Origin: Polaromonas sp. SP1
GTDB taxonomy: Bacteria; Pseudomonadota; Gammaproteobacteria; Burkholderiales; Burkholderiaceae_C
Length of the DNA: 64,000 nt
Direction of reading: 5' to 3'
NCBI RefSeq assembly: GCF_003711205.1
Contig: NZ_CP031013.1
Location: forward strand, 186,001-250,000
Below the pieces are notes generated by a model. The model did no database searches and was not told the DNA's origin. It was given only the letters and a program-made list of their open reading frames with translations. How positions within the stretch are numbered: the stretch's first letter is position 1; every line of letters begins with the position of its first letter. Below are positions 34,794 through 44,475 of this stretch, one piece after another. A program made the translations under genes and the position numbers.

Positions 34794-35762
34794 TCAGGCC
34801 GCCGTCACACCGGTCGACACAGCCACTTCGGGCAAAGCCGCCTTGCGCGACGCTTTCGCTTCGTCCGCCCATGCCCGGGCCACACTGGCTGCCAGCAACA
34901 GCACCGCTGACGAAAAGTAAATCCACATCAGGATGACCACCAGCGAGCCTGCCGCGCCATAGGCCGACACCACCGCAGCGGTGGAGAGATAAAAGGCCAT
35001 CAGGTGCTTTCCGACCGCAAACAGGATGGCCCCCGCGGCTGAACCCAGCACCAGATAGCGTAAAGCGGGCTTGGGACCCACACTCATTCGCATGAGCGCC
35101 ACAAACAACATCACACAAAAGCAGAAAGAGATGACCTCATTGAGGATCCAGGCGACCTGCTCGATCGGCAAGTAACTGCCGGCCCAGCCCGAGAGCAGGC
35201 TCAGCACGGTCGAGATCGCCAGCGAGACCAGCAGCAGGAACCCGAAAGCCAGGATGTAGGCGACCCCGCGCAATCGCACGGAGGCACCGTGCCACCATTT
35301 TTGCTGCGGCACCTCGCCGCTGCCTTGCCGCCACAGCCGCTCAAACGCATCTTGCAGCTCGGCAAAGACGCCGGTGGCGCCGAACAGCAGCAACACAAAC
35401 GCAAACAGCGAGGCCGCAATGCCCTCCGAGGGCTCTTGCGCACTCGACAGCGCCTGCTGCACCACCTGGGCGCCCTGCGCACCGATCACGCTGCGGATCT
35501 GGTCGACCAGGCTGGTCTCGATGTAGCTTCGGTCCAGCCACCAGCCCAGCACGGCGACCAGCAGGACGAGCAGCGGCGCCAGGCTCAGGATGCCGTAGAA
35601 GGACATCGCCGCGCTCATGCGCATGCCGCCGGCGTCGATCCATTGATCTACGGCGCGCCACAAGGGGCGGAAAATTTTCAGGGTTTTGTCAAAAAGGGCG
35701 AGAAGCCCTAAAGCCGAAGCACCGGGTGCAGGCTTGGGGTTCGGGTCAAATTTCGCCATCAT
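34794..35762 (-). CDS. YihY/virulence factor BrkB family membrane protein
   Basis: The 322-residue inner-membrane protein has about six hydrophobic helices. Features of the family are SAAMSFYGILSLAPLLVLLV (near 50), RLWRQG and LRGVAYILAFGFLLLVSLAIS, and the helix pair around GSAAGAILFAVGKHLMAFYL. Older literature linked the name BrkB to serum resistance and RNase BN; neither can be assumed here. Two adjacent ATG codons (35762 and 35759) are possible starts. It converges on apaH. Confidence 0.85.
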   Translation of the reverse strand: MMAKFDPNPKPAPGASALGLLALFDKTLKIFRPLWRAVDQWIDAGGMRMSAAMSFYGILSLAPLLVLLVAVLGWWLDRSYIETSLVDQIRSVIGAQGAQVVQQALSSAQEPSEGIAASLFAFVLLLFGATGVFAELQDAFERLWRQGSGEVPQQKWWHGASVRLRGVAYILAFGFLLLVSLAISTVLSLLSGWAGSYLPIEQVAWILNEVISFCFCVMLFVALMRMSVGPKPALRYLVLGSAAGAILFAVGKHLMAFYLSTAAVVSAYGAAGSLVVILMWIYFSSAVLLLAASVARAWADEAKASRKAALPEVAVSTGVTAA

Positions 35763-35855
35763 TCAGACAGCGTAGGAGGCGCGCCGCGGGCGCTGCACCG
35801 GACAGTCCCGCAAGCAGCCGTAGGCGCTGGCCGACGGCAGGGGGCATGAGAGCCG

Positions 35856-37307
35856 TCAGGTGTTCACGGTGGTCTTGAACAGGGCCGCGACTTTCTTCTT
35901 GGGCTTGATATTGGCCGACACGCTGCTGCGCGCGGGCGTGGCCTTGGCGGCGGCTTCCCAGGCGGGCTGGGCATCGGGCGCTGCGGACGGCTCGTAAGGC
36001 TGGTCGAAGAACGGGTCGCGCGGCGCAGCCGGCTGGCGGTGCGGCAGGTGCTCGCGGCGTTCGCGGGGCTGGCGGGCCTCGCGCGGGCTGACACCGTCTT
36101 CGGCATCGCGGTACATGCGGCGGCCGTCGTTGATGCGGCCCTGCTCCTTGATGCGGGGGCTGTCTTCCTCAAACTCGATGGGTTCGAGCTCGATCTTGGT
36201 CTTGATCAGCTTTTCAATGTCGGCCACGAGGCGCTGGTCGCTGCTGGAGACAAAGCTCACGGCCAGGCCCGATGCGCCTGCGCGGCCGGTGCGGCCGATG
36301 CGGTGCACGTAATCTTCCGCGTTGAAGGGCACGTCGAAGTTGAACACCGCCGGCACGTCCTTGATGTCCAGGCCGCGGGCGGCCACGTCGGTGCAGACCA
36401 GCAAATCGACTTCGCCCTTTTTGAAGGCGTCGAGGGCTTTGAGTCGCTCGTCCTGGCTCTTGTCGCCATGCAGCGCGGCGGTCTTCAGGCCTTCGCGTTC
36501 CAGCGAACGGGCCAGGCGCGCGCAGCCCAGCTTGCTGTTGACGAAGACGAACGCCTGCTTCATGCCGCGTTCCTTGAGGATCTGGTGCAGGGCGCGGCGT
36601 TTGTCGTCGGCGCCCACGCTGTAGAAATGCTGCTCCACGGTGGAAGCCGTGGCGTTGGAGCGGGCCACTTCGATCGTCACCGGGTCCTGCAGGTAGCTGG
36701 AGGCCAGCTTCTTGATTTCAGGCGAGAAGGTGGCCGAGAACAGCAAGGTGATGCGCTGCTTGGGCAGGTAGCTCAGGATGCGCTGCAGGTCGGGCAGGAA
36801 GCCGATGTCCAGCATGCGGTCGGCTTCGTCGAGCACCACGTATTCGACCTGGTTGAGCACCGCGTTCTTCGCTTCAATATGGTCCAGCAGGCGGCCGGGC
36901 GTGGCCACCAGCACCTCGACGCCTTTTTTGAGCTCGGCGGTCTGCGGCTTCATGTCCATGCCGCCGAACACCACGGTGCTGCGCAGGTTGGTGTATTTGG
37001 CGTACAGCTCGACCTGCTGGGCCACCTGCACGGCGAGTTCACGCGTGGGCAGCAGCACCAGCGCACGCACGGGGTGGCGCGCGGGCGAGGTCGAGGGGTT
37101 TTCGTGCTTCATCATGCGCTGCAGCAGCGGCAACGCAAAAGCGGCGGTCTTGCCGGTGCCGGTTTGCGCGGCGCCCATGACGTCTTTGCCTTGCAGAACG
37201 ACCGGGATGGCCTGTTCCTGGATGGGCGTCATGGTTTCGTAGCCCATTTCGGCGACGGCGCGGGCCAGCGGTTCTGCCAGCGAAAGATTGGAAAAATTGG
37301 ATGTCAT
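35856..37307 (-). CDS. rhlE: DEAD-box RNA helicase RhlE
   Basis: RhlE is an ATP-dependent RNA helicase involved in ribosome assembly and RNA turnover. The 483-residue protein has the Q motif with PIQEQAIP, motif I AQTGTGKT, Ia PTRELAVQV, II DEADRMLD, III SATF, and VI HRIGRTGRAG. A basic, low-complexity tail of about 110 residues (from about 375 to the end) includes RQPRERREHLPHRQP and ends KPKKKVAALFK. The tail suits RNA binding. The gene stands alone with a 330-bp leader region before the next gene, consistent with an own promoter. Confidence 0.94.
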   Translation of the reverse strand: MTSNFSNLSLAEPLARAVAEMGYETMTPIQEQAIPVVLQGKDVMGAAQTGTGKTAAFALPLLQRMMKHENPSTSPARHPVRALVLLPTRELAVQVAQQVELYAKYTNLRSTVVFGGMDMKPQTAELKKGVEVLVATPGRLLDHIEAKNAVLNQVEYVVLDEADRMLDIGFLPDLQRILSYLPKQRITLLFSATFSPEIKKLASSYLQDPVTIEVARSNATASTVEQHFYSVGADDKRRALHQILKERGMKQAFVFVNSKLGCARLARSLEREGLKTAALHGDKSQDERLKALDAFKKGEVDLLVCTDVAARGLDIKDVPAVFNFDVPFNAEDYVHRIGRTGRAGASGLAVSFVSSSDQRLVADIEKLIKTKIELEPIEFEEDSPRIKEQGRINDGRRMYRDAEDGVSPREARQPRERREHLPHRQPAAPRDPFFDQPYEPSAAPDAQPAWEAAAKATPARSSVSANIKPKKKVAALFKTTVNT

Positions 37308-37637
37308 AAGGAAGGCTCGGCGGTACGTTGCAGGTTGTCTTGCGAAGGGCGCGCGGACCGGAAGTCGTGGACCGGCGCGCTGGCAGCCAACAGCACCGCT
37401 GCACCATTGGCAAGAAAGGGAGCGCGGCAGGCCGGCCGTGGCAGGGCTTTTGTAGCGCTTCCCTAGCCCTCTATTGTCGCACTTTGGGCGAATTGGCCGT
37501 TTTTACCGGCCATTCCCGCATCCGGGGCAATTCCGGGCCGGGGACGGCGTCGCCGGGGTTGACCGGTTTGCTATGACTTTAATAGCTATCAGCCAAGGCA
37601 GATATTGGGCTGGAGCCTGATTTGACCATCAATCCGG
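37308..37637. other. Intergenic region between rhlE and the zinc metallopeptidase gene
   Basis: The 330-bp region holds the rhlE leader (including a GC-rich inverted pair GCGCGCGGACCGG/CCGGCGCGC around 37350-37381 that can form a hairpin) and copy 6 of the dispersed palindromic element at 37569-37625. I see no gene and no clear promoter. Confidence 0.5.
37569..37625 (+). repeat. Dispersed palindromic element, copy 6 (intergenic)
   Basis: It reads TGCTATGACTTTAATAGCTA on the left and TTGGGCTGGAGCCTGATTTG on the right, the closest match to the full consensus. It lies 13 bp from the stop codon of the metallopeptidase gene. Confidence 0.75.
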
Positions 37638-38510
37638 CTACAGGCTGCGGGCGCTGAAGGTGTCGCAGGACTTGACCGTGCCGGTTTTGAGGCCGGTGTC
37701 AAACCAGCGCTGGCGCTGGGCGCTGGTGCCGTGGGTAAAGCTCTCGGGCACCACCGCGCCGCCGCCGGCGCGCTGCAGGGCGTCGTCGCCGATTTTGGCC
37801 GCCGCGTTCATGGCCTCCTCGACATCGCCCTGTTCCAGGATCTGGCGGGCGTTTTGCGCATGGTGGGCCCACACGCCGGCAAAGCAGTCGGCCTGCAGCT
37901 CCAGCCGCACGCTCAGCGCGTTGTATTCGGCCTTGCTGACGCGTCCGCGCATCTGGTCCATCTTGCCGCTGATGCCCAGCAGGTTCTGCACATGGTGGCC
38001 CACCTCATGGGCGATCACATACGCCTGGGCAAAGTCGCCCGGCGCGCCCAGCCGGTTTTTCAGGGTTTCGTAAAAGCCCAGGTCGATGTAGACCTTCTGG
38101 TCGCCCGGGCAGTAAAACGGGCCCATGGCCGCCTGGCCCTGGCCGCAGGCGGTTTGCGTCGCACCGCGAAACAGCACCAGCCGCGGTTTTTGGTACGTAG
38201 CCCCGCCTTTGGTAAACACATCGGTCCAGACGTCTTCCGTGTCGGCCAGCACGGTCGACACGAATTTGGCCATGCGGTCGTCGGCGGGCGGCTTGGGGGC
38301 CGGGCCCTGCTGCACCTGGGCGGGCGCACCGCCGCCGCTGAGCAAACTCAGGATGGTCAGCGGGTTGATGCCGAAGATCCAGCCGCCGACCAGCGCAATC
38401 ACGATGGTGCCGATGCCGATGCTGCGGCCGCCAAAACCGAATCCGCCGCCTCCGCCGCCGTCGCGCCGGTCTTCAACGTTGTCCGATTCCCGGTTGCCTT
38501 CCCATTTCAT
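37638..38510 (-). CDS. Neutral zinc metallopeptidase, YpfJ/KPN_02809 family
   Basis: The 290-residue protein has a polar Gly/Asp-rich start ([17 protein letters not shown]), one membrane helix (about 34-54), a Pro-rich linker, and a neutral zinc metallopeptidase domain (about 80-285) with [13 protein letters not shown] (the HExxH motif, near 165), [14 protein letters not shown] downstream and [10 protein letters not shown] at the end. A site in the outer leaflet of the inner membrane facing the periplasm is expected. Its substrates are unknown. The ATG at 38510 matches the family start. Confidence 0.88.
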   Translation of the reverse strand: MKWEGNRESDNVEDRRDGGGGGGFGFGGRSIGIGTIVIALVGGWIFGINPLTILSLLSGGGAPAQVQQGPAPKPPADDRMAKFVSTVLADTEDVWTDVFTKGGATYQKPRLVLFRGATQTACGQGQAAMGPFYCPGDQKVYIDLGFYETLKNRLGAPGDFAQAYVIAHEVGHHVQNLLGISGKMDQMRGRVSKAEYNALSVRLELQADCFAGVWAHHAQNARQILEQGDVEEAMNAAAKIGDDALQRAGGGAVVPESFTHGTSAQRQRWFDTGLKTGTVKSCDTFSARSL

Positions 38511-38630
38511 GGTGTTCTCCATTCCCGTGTAGTGGTCATGACTGTGCCCCGGAGAGTCCCTCCCGGCTGTCAGCTTATGCGCCGACTTTACTTGAGCAGG
38601 GCGCCATTCGAGGAACAAAATTGAACCCCG

Positions 38631-39335
38631 ATGTATCCACCCTTCATGAACGGTTTTATGACTTCCTTGCCGTCTTTCCCGTCCCCGCGCATCTGGCTTA
38701 CGCTGGGCGTGGCCGCGCTGCTGACCGCCTGCGCCAGCCCCATCACCACGCGCGTGACCAGCTTTAACCAGTGGCCGGCCGACGCGGCGGGCGCCACCTT
38801 CAGCTACATCACGCCCATGGACACCACGCGCCAGCTGGAGCAAGCCACCTACGAAGGTTATGTGCAGGCCGAACTGGAAAAACGCGGCCTGCAGCGCGCC
38901 CCCGCCGGCCAGGCCGGGCGCCTGCAGGTCGATGTGGCCACCACGAGCCGCAGCGAAGAAAAAACCTGGCTGCAGCCGATTTACCAGGACAACATGGTGT
39001 TTGTGCCGCCGTACCGCGATGCCGCGGGGCGCTTTTACGGCGGCGGCTGGGTGCCCGACCCTTTCGGGCCGCGTTACGTGGGCGACCGGCCCGTGAGCAT
39101 GACCGTCTACACCACCAACCTGCGCCTGCGGATGATGGACACCAAAGACACGCCGCCCGGCAAACCGCCGCGCACGGTCTTTGAGTCACGTGCCGTCTTT
39201 GAAGGCGGCACGGGCGAGCTTCCGCTGGTCGTGCCCTACCTGGTGCGGGCCGTGTTTGACGACTTCCCCGGCCAGAACGGCCAGGTGCGTGTGGTGAAGT
39301 TCGACAGCGAAACCGGCGCGGTGATCAAGAAGTAA
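38631..39335 (+). CDS. DUF4136 lipoprotein
   Basis: The 234-residue protein has a signal peptide with lipobox LTAC (Cys near residue 35) and a DUF4136 domain: [37 protein letters not shown], then [21 protein letters not shown] and [15 protein letters not shown] at the end. Such lipoproteins sit at the outer membrane; their role is unknown. Three in-frame ATGs (38631, 38646, 38658) all leave an acceptable signal peptide and none has a strong ribosome site, so the exact start is unsettled. Confidence 0.75.
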   Translation: MYPPFMNGFMTSLPSFPSPRIWLTLGVAALLTACASPITTRVTSFNQWPADAAGATFSYITPMDTTRQLEQATYEGYVQAELEKRGLQRAPAGQAGRLQVDVATTSRSEEKTWLQPIYQDNMVFVPPYRDAAGRFYGGGWVPDPFGPRYVGDRPVSMTVYTTNLRLRMMDTKDTPPGKPPRTVFESRAVFEGGTGELPLVVPYLVRAVFDDFPGQNGQVRVVKFDSETGAVIKK

Positions 39336-39356
39336 GCCTGTGACCTAGAGCCGCCC

Positions 39357-40208
39357 TTACTCGAAGCGCACCTTCAGGCCTTTGAGTCCGCCACCCAACG
39401 GCCCGCTCGCTTCAATCTCCGTGTGCCAGGTCTGCCCCGCCGCCACCGGCCAGGCGTCCGTCAACGTTCCCGTCGTGATGACATCACCGGCCTGCAAAGC
39501 CGGCGCGCCCGGTGTAGCGCGCAACTCGTTCACAAAATGCAGCAGCGCCTGCACCGGGCCGTCCAGCACATTGGCCCCCGTGCCTTGGTCTTTCAGCACG
39601 CCGTCGCCATACAGCTTGATGCGCAAACCGGCCAACGACGCCATCACCGCCTCGGGCGCGGCACCGGCGTCCAGCCTGACGCGATGCCCCACCAACAACA
39701 GGCCGTGCAAGCCGCCGTCGGCCACCGCCTGTGCGGCGGTGAACTTCCAGGCCGGGAAATGCGTGTGCACGATTTCATAACCGTGCGCCACCCAGTCCAC
39801 CGCCGCCACCAGCTGCGCCAGCGAGCATCCGGGCGGCGGCGCCTCGCGCAGGCCAAACACCACCTCGGGTTCGATGCGCGGCTCGCACAGGCCCTTGAGC
39901 GCGAGCACACCTTCGTTCGGCGCGGAGGCATCAATCTGCGTCAGCGTGCTGTTCCATACCGTGCCCCAGATGGGGCCGTAGACCTCGTAGCGCGGCCAGA
40001 TAGTGCGGTTGGTAAAGCCGACTTTGTAGCCTACCGGGCGCTCCCCGCCAGCGCTGCGCGCCCCGCGCACGGCGAGTGCGGTGGCGTAGGCCATGGGCAC
40101 GTCCGCCGGCACGGTGCTGGGCCAGGGCAAAGGCTGGGCCTGCAGGCGGGCGCGGGTCACGTCGGCAACGAGGTCTGGAATAGTTGAGGCAGAGGCTGGG
40201 GTGTTCAT
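39357..40208 (-). CDS. 2-keto-4-pentenoate hydratase-like protein (fumarylacetoacetate hydrolase fold)
   Basis: The 283-residue product matches the MhpD/XylJ-type hydratases that add water to 2-hydroxypenta-2,4-dienoate in aromatic meta-cleavage pathways. Visible features are PVGYKVGFTN (near 59), EPEVVFGLRE with the conserved metal-binding Glu pair, YEIVHTHFPAWKFTAAQAVADGG, and TTGTLTDAWPV near the C terminus. No other meta-pathway gene lies nearby, so the physiological substrate may differ. The start is ATG at 40208. It converges on the DUF4136 gene and is divergent from pcp with 49 bp between starts. Confidence 0.8.
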   Translation of the reverse strand: MNTPASASTIPDLVADVTRARLQAQPLPWPSTVPADVPMAYATALAVRGARSAGGERPVGYKVGFTNRTIWPRYEVYGPIWGTVWNSTLTQIDASAPNEGVLALKGLCEPRIEPEVVFGLREAPPPGCSLAQLVAAVDWVAHGYEIVHTHFPAWKFTAAQAVADGGLHGLLLVGHRVRLDAGAAPEAVMASLAGLRIKLYGDGVLKDQGTGANVLDGPVQALLHFVNELRATPGAPALQAGDVITTGTLTDAWPVAAGQTWHTEIEASGPLGGGLKGLKVRFE

Positions 40209-40257
40209 AAAGACCATGGTAGCCAAAAAGGCCACGCACCTCCTTCACAATGCCGGC

Positions 40258-40950
40258 ATGACCGCAAGCCCGTCCATCACCGCCCTGCCCTCTGTACTCC
40301 TCACCGGTTTTGACCCGTTTGGCGACGTAGGCCCAGCCGGCCTGACCCTGAATCCCAGCTGGATGGCCGTGAAGGCGCTGCACGGCAAACGCATCGCCGG
40401 CCACCGTATCGTCGCCGCGCAATTGCCCACGGTTTTTGGGGAGTCGGCGATTGAACTCAAGCGCCTGCTGAAACTGCACAAACCGGCACTGGTCATCTGC
40501 GTCGGCCAGGCCGGCGGGCGCAGCGCGATCTCGCTGGAGCGCGTGGCCATCAACGTCAACGATGCCCGCATTCCCGACAACGCCGGCGGGCAGCCCATCG
40601 ACACGCCTGTGGCGCCCGAGGGTCCTGCGGCTTACTTCAGCACGCTGCCCATCAAGGCCATGCTGCAGGCCCTGCAAACGGCCGGTGTCGCCGCCGAGGT
40701 ATCCCAAACGGCGGGCACCTTTGTCTGCAACCATGTGTTTTATGCGCTGATGCACGCCCTGCAAACGCAGCGCGGCTTCAAGCGCACGCGTGGCGGCTTC
40801 ATCCATGTGCCCTATGTTCCGGAGCAGGTGGCCGGGCAAGGCGCGCCCAGCATGCCGCTGGAGGAGATCGTGAAGGGGTTGCGCCTGGCGGTGGCCACGG
40901 CGCTGGCCACCGGGCACGACATTTCAAAGGGCGCGGGCGCCGTCAGCTAG
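40258..40950 (+). CDS. pcp: Pyroglutamyl-peptidase I
   Basis: Pcp removes N-terminal pyroglutamate from peptides (cysteine peptidase family C15). The 230-residue protein shows LLTGFDPFG (near 15), the catalytic Glu within QAGGRSAISLERVAINVNDA, the catalytic Cys in TAGTFVCNHVFY (near 160) and the His in GFIHVPYVPEQ (near 182). The start at 40258 follows the family N terminus. Its last 8 bp overlap the end of a convergent small membrane protein gene. Confidence 0.93.
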   Translation: MTASPSITALPSVLLTGFDPFGDVGPAGLTLNPSWMAVKALHGKRIAGHRIVAAQLPTVFGESAIELKRLLKLHKPALVICVGQAGGRSAISLERVAINVNDARIPDNAGGQPIDTPVAPEGPAAYFSTLPIKAMLQALQTAGVAAEVSQTAGTFVCNHVFYALMHALQTQRGFKRTRGGFIHVPYVPEQVAGQGAPSMPLEEIVKGLRLAVATALATGHDISKGAGAVS

Positions 40951-41245
40951 GCTTGTCGGAGGGGCTTTCTTGGGAGATGCTTCCTTGCGCGACGTCTTGT
41001 GCGCCGGCCGGTTCATCCTGCAACAGCCGCCACACCAACCACATCCCCAGCACCGCATTGCCGATCGCAAAGCAGGTCAGCAGCAAGGCAGCCGCCGCAT
41101 TCAGCGGCCGGTTGTGCACCACCCACGACAGCAAGGGCGACAGCCCGTTGAGCACGAGCATCAGCCAGAACAGGGGGTTGCGCGGCTGGTAAAGGCGCGA
41201 AAGACGTGAGAGTGGGGAAAGGGGTTGCGAGTCCATCGTGGCCAC
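40943..41245 (-). CDS. Small membrane protein of unknown function
   Basis: The 100-residue product has two hydrophobic stretches (about 25-43 and 50-74, AAALLLTCFAIGNAVLGMWL) between a polar N terminus with SPLSRLSRLYQPRNP and an acidic tail. No family is recognised. A second ATG (41236) is an alternative start. The stop lies 8 bp inside the convergent pcp gene. Confidence 0.55.
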   Translation of the reverse strand: MATMDSQPLSPLSRLSRLYQPRNPLFWLMLVLNGLSPLLSWVVHNRPLNAAAALLLTCFAIGNAVLGMWLVWRLLQDEPAGAQDVAQGSISQESPSDKPS

Positions 41246-41305
41246 ATGCTAACCGCAGCGGCCGCTGAACCTCACCGCTGCCGAGGGGAACGGTTAGGGA
41301 AACGG

Positions 41306-41722
41306 TCAGCGGACGCTGAACGACGCGGACATAAAGCCCTGCGCCGGCTGAGCGGGCAACATGCTGCTGACGGTAGCGCTTGCTGAGTTGCTGGCCATCA
41401 TGCCGCTGGAATCATCCGATGTACTGGCCATCGTCTGGGCCTTAGGCGTATCGAAGTCATCAGTTGGCAAGGAAGTACCCGCCACCACGCGCGCCTGCTG
41501 GATGCAGTTTTGGCGGGCGGCGCCCGCGGCGTTGTCCATGCACTGCGCAATGGCCTGCATTTCAGACTTGCGCTGGAAGTCGCGAATCTTGGCTTTGGTG
41601 ACTTGCCCGTCCGCCACGAATCCGACGGCCACCAGTTGGCACACAAACATCAGGCCGGCTGCGACCCAGAGCAGTGTTTTGTAAGGGGTTTCGTCGATTT
41701 TTTTCAGGTGGTCAGAGAACAT
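41306..41722 (-). CDS. Hypothetical single-span membrane protein
   Basis: The 138-residue protein starts MFSDHLKKIDETPYKTLLW, has one membrane helix (about 17-38), a helical segment with two Cys residues (CMDNAAGAARQNCIQQA), and a Ser/Ala/Met-rich low-complexity tail. It could be a small periplasmic or inner-membrane anchored protein; no family is recognised. ATG at 41722 was chosen since the longer frame adds an unlikely polar leader. Confidence 0.55.
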   Translation of the reverse strand: MFSDHLKKIDETPYKTLLWVAAGLMFVCQLVAVGFVADGQVTKAKIRDFQRKSEMQAIAQCMDNAAGAARQNCIQQARVVAGTSLPTDDFDTPKAQTMASTSDDSSGMMASNSASATVSSMLPAQPAQGFMSASFSVR

Positions 41723-41891
41723 GGTGGGCCTCGCGGTGAATCTGGTGTCATCGTGAGGCGGGCCCCGGCCGTTTCCATCCAGCGCTTTTCCCGGCACTTT
41801 GTAGGATAAAAACCTTTCATTTTTTTACGCGGCGTAACGACGGGCATCCCCGCCCCACCCAACGCCCACCCACCCGGCTTACCATTCGCCC

Positions 41892-42803
41892 ATGACGCCC
41901 ACCCTGCTCAACCCCGCCCAAACGGCCGCCCGCCTGCCCTACCCCCTGCTGGTCAGCGAACTGGCGCTGCTGCTCAAAGACATCGCCGTGCAGGCGCCGC
42001 CGCGTGTGGTGCAGCCCCTGCCCGGCGGCGGCAGCCTCTTTGTGATGCCCGCGCTGGACGCCCGCACCGCCATCACCAAGCTCATCACCTTCACCCCCGC
42101 CAATGCGGGCACCGGCCTGCCCACCATTCAGGGCGATGTGGTCGTGTTTGACGTGGCCACCGGCCAGCGCCGGCTGATGCTGGACGGCCCCACCGTCACC
42201 GCGCGCCGTACGGCCGCCGTCTCGCTGCTGGCCGCGCAGCGGCTGGCGCCCAACACCCAGGGGCCGATGCTGATCGTCGGTGCCGGTGTGCAGGGCCTGG
42301 CGCACCTGGAGGCCTTTGCAGAATGCCTCGGCGTGCACGAATTCCGGGTTGCGTCGCGCAGCGCGGCCAGCGCGCAAGCCCTGGTTCATCACGCGCACGC
42401 TTTGGGTTTGGGCGCCCGCATGGTGTTTGACGCCGACACCGCGCTGGCCGACTGCCCGCTGGCCGTGACCTGCACGCCCGCCAGCGCGGTAGTGCTCAAC
42501 GCCATGCCGCGCCCGGACGGCTTCATCAGCGCCGTGGGCGCCTTCACACCCGCCATGACGGAACTGAGCGCCGCGCTGTGCCAGTACTTCGCCGCCAAGG
42601 GCTCGGTGTTTGTCGATACGGCCGATGCCGGCCACGAAGCCGGCGACCTGCTGCAGGCCGGCCTCGACGTGAGCCGCTTCGCCACGCTGGGCGACGTGAT
42701 CCGCCAGGACATGAAAAAACCCGCCGGGCCGGTGCTGTTCAAAAGCTGCGGTTGGGCGGGCTGGGACCTGGCCGCGGCGCGCGCGGCGCTGGCCGCACCC
42801 TGA
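41892..42803 (+). CDS. Ornithine cyclodeaminase/mu-crystallin family protein
   Basis: The 303-residue NAD(P)-binding protein fits the OCD/mu-crystallin family, and probably the delta1-pyrroline-2-carboxylate reductase branch. It shows the substrate-facing KLITFTPANAGTGLPTIQG (near 57), LDGPTVTARRTAAVSLLAA (near 97) and the dinucleotide motif IVGAGVQGLAHLEAF (near 126), with VGAFTPAMTEL downstream. Reactions in the family include ornithine to proline plus ammonia and reduction of cyclic imino acids; which applies here cannot be told. The gene stands alone before the usp pair. Confidence 0.82.
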   Translation: MTPTLLNPAQTAARLPYPLLVSELALLLKDIAVQAPPRVVQPLPGGGSLFVMPALDARTAITKLITFTPANAGTGLPTIQGDVVVFDVATGQRRLMLDGPTVTARRTAAVSLLAAQRLAPNTQGPMLIVGAGVQGLAHLEAFAECLGVHEFRVASRSAASAQALVHHAHALGLGARMVFDADTALADCPLAVTCTPASAVVLNAMPRPDGFISAVGAFTPAMTELSAALCQYFAAKGSVFVDTADAGHEAGDLLQAGLDVSRFATLGDVIRQDMKKPAGPVLFKSCGWAGWDLAAARAALAAP

Positions 42804-42875
42804 ACCTGGCGCAACCCCGGCGCAGGCGCAAGCCGTGCAAAAGGTCTAAGCTGGCCCCAACTCCGGAAGAAGACC

Positions 42876-43319
42876 ATGTACGACCGCATCCTCGCCGCCA
42901 CCGACGGCTCCACCCTCTCCAAAAATGCCGTGTGCGGCGCCATCGGCCTGGCATCGTCTCTGGGCGCGGAGCTGGTGCTGCTGCACGTCGTGCCGCGCTA
43001 TCCGACCAGCTACTTTGAAGGCGGCTCTTCCGTCTCAAGCGAGGACGTGAGCCGCATCGAAACCCAATGGGCCGAAAGCGGCCAGGCCATCATCGACACC
43101 GCACAACAGGCCGCCCAGGCCCAAGGGCTCAAGACCCGCGCCGTGATCATGCAATCCGACCAGGTGGCTACTTCCATCATGGCCGCCGCGAAAAAGCACA
43201 AGTGCGGCCTGATCGTCATGGCCCCCCACGGCCGCAAAGGCATCAAGCGGATCCTGCTGGGCAGTGAGACTCAGCAGGTGCTGACCTACAGCACCATCCC
43301 GGTTCTCGTGTTACGGTGA
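42876..43319 (+). CDS. Universal stress protein
   Basis: The 147-residue UspA-fold protein has MYDRILAATDGSTLSKNAV at the N terminus and the ATP-binding glycine-rich motif GLIVMAPHGRKGIKRILLGSETQQVL (described here in two parts: G-x2-G and GS). This suggests the ATP-binding subfamily. It lies 24 bp before a second usp gene, so the two are likely cotranscribed. Confidence 0.9.
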   Translation: MYDRILAATDGSTLSKNAVCGAIGLASSLGAELVLLHVVPRYPTSYFEGGSSVSSEDVSRIETQWAESGQAIIDTAQQAAQAQGLKTRAVIMQSDQVATSIMAAAKKHKCGLIVMAPHGRKGIKRILLGSETQQVLTYSTIPVLVLR

Positions 43320-43343
43320 ATCGTTCACACCGGAGAAAACACC

Positions 43344-43766
43344 ATGAAGATTCTTTTCGCAGCCGACGGCAGCAAGTACACCAAAAAAGCCCTGGCTTTC
43401 CTGGTCAACCACGAAGACCTCGCGGGTGCGGAAGGCGAGGTCGTGGTGCTCAATGTGCAGGCCCCCGTGCCGGGCCGCGTCAAGACCATGCTGGGCGCCG
43501 CGAATGTCAGCGCGTACCACGATGAAGAATCGCAAAAAGTGCTGGCGCCCATCGAGCGTTTTTTGAAGCGCCACAAGATGTCGTTCAAGACGCTGGCCGT
43601 CGTCGGCTCACCCACCGCCGAAATTTTGCGCGCCGCCAAACGCGAGAAAGCGCACCTCATCGTGATGGGCACGCACGGCCAGGGACTGCTCAGCCGCGCG
43701 CTGATCGGCAGCGTGGCCCAGCGCGTGGTCGCTGAGTGCGATATCCCCGTGCTGCTGGTGAAGTAG
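43344..43766 (+). CDS. Universal stress protein
   Basis: The 140-residue UspA-fold protein starts MKILFAADGSKYTKKALAF and carries VMGTHGQGLLSRALIGSVAQ near 112, the nucleotide-binding G-x2-G-x9-G-S/T pattern. It shares only moderate similarity with the preceding usp, so the pair is not a fresh duplication. A hairpin region follows and serves the convergent dcd gene. Confidence 0.9.
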   Translation: MKILFAADGSKYTKKALAFLVNHEDLAGAEGEVVVLNVQAPVPGRVKTMLGAANVSAYHDEESQKVLAPIERFLKRHKMSFKTLAVVGSPTAEILRAAKREKAHLIVMGTHGQGLLSRALIGSVAQRVVAECDIPVLLVK

Positions 43767-43767
43767 G

Positions 43768-43822
43768 CAAAAGAAAACCCGCCGACCTTGCCGCCTCAAG
43801 GCGGTGGCTGGGCGGGTGATAT
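43768..43822 (-). terminator. Terminator of dcd
   Basis: On the minus strand, CCCGCC and GGCGGG arms enclose a second stem CCGCCTTGAGGCGG, and TTTTCTTTT follows. It begins 13 bp after the dcd stop codon and may also slow transcription from the usp pair. Confidence 0.65.
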
Positions 43823-43834
43823 TGCGCGAAAAGC

Positions 43835-44410
43835 TCAGGCCTTGGGCAGCGTCACGCCCACTTGCCCCTGGTACTTCCCGCCGCGGTCCTTGTAGCTGAC
43901 TTCGCAGACGTCGTCTTTGTCGCTTTCAAAGAACAGGACTTGCGCGCAGCCTTCGCCGGCGTAGATCTTGGCGGGCAGCGGGGTGGTGTTGGAGAACTCC
44001 AGCGTCACGTAGCCTTCCCATTCGGGCTCAAACGGGGTGACGTTGACGATGATGCCGCAGCGGGCGTACGTGCTTTTGCCCAGGCAGATGGTGAGCACAT
44101 TGCGCGGGATGCGGAAGTATTCGACCGTGCGGGCCAGCGCGAAGCTGTTGGGCGGGATGATGCAGCTGTCGCCGTGGAAGTCGACAAAGCTTTTTTCGTC
44201 GAAGTTCTTCGGGTCGACCACGGTGCTGTGGATGTTGGTGAAGACCTTGAACTCGGGGGCACAGCGGATGTCGTAGCCGTAGCTGCTGGTGCCGTAGCTG
44301 ATGATTTTCTGGCCGTCGGCTGCCGCGCGTATCTGGCCGGGCTCAAAGGGCTCGATCATGCCGGTCGTTTCCGCCATGTGGCGTATCCATTTGTCGCTCT
44401 TGATGCTCAT
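43835..44410 (-). CDS. dcd: dCTP deaminase
   Basis: Dcd deaminates dCTP to dUTP for thymidylate synthesis. The 191-residue protein matches the proteobacterial trimeric enzyme: [13 protein letters not shown] at the start, [20 protein letters not shown] (near 40), [20 protein letters not shown] with the conserved Ser-Arg region and catalytic Glu in [13 protein letters not shown] (near 138). ATG has a GGGGAAC site upstream. It stands alone. Confidence 0.95.
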   Translation of the reverse strand: MSIKSDKWIRHMAETTGMIEPFEPGQIRAAADGQKIISYGTSSYGYDIRCAPEFKVFTNIHSTVVDPKNFDEKSFVDFHGDSCIIPPNSFALARTVEYFRIPRNVLTICLGKSTYARCGIIVNVTPFEPEWEGYVTLEFSNTTPLPAKIYAGEGCAQVLFFESDKDDVCEVSYKDRGGKYQGQVGVTLPKA

Positions 44411-44475
44411 TCGGGGGAACTCCTCACTGTGCCCTCGATTGTAGGCAAGCGGGGCGCTGCCTCGCCGGGCGCATG

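Noticed and set aside
42876..43766. Recent duplication of usp genes
   Set aside because: The two proteins differ clearly in sequence and length beyond the shared nucleotide-binding motif.
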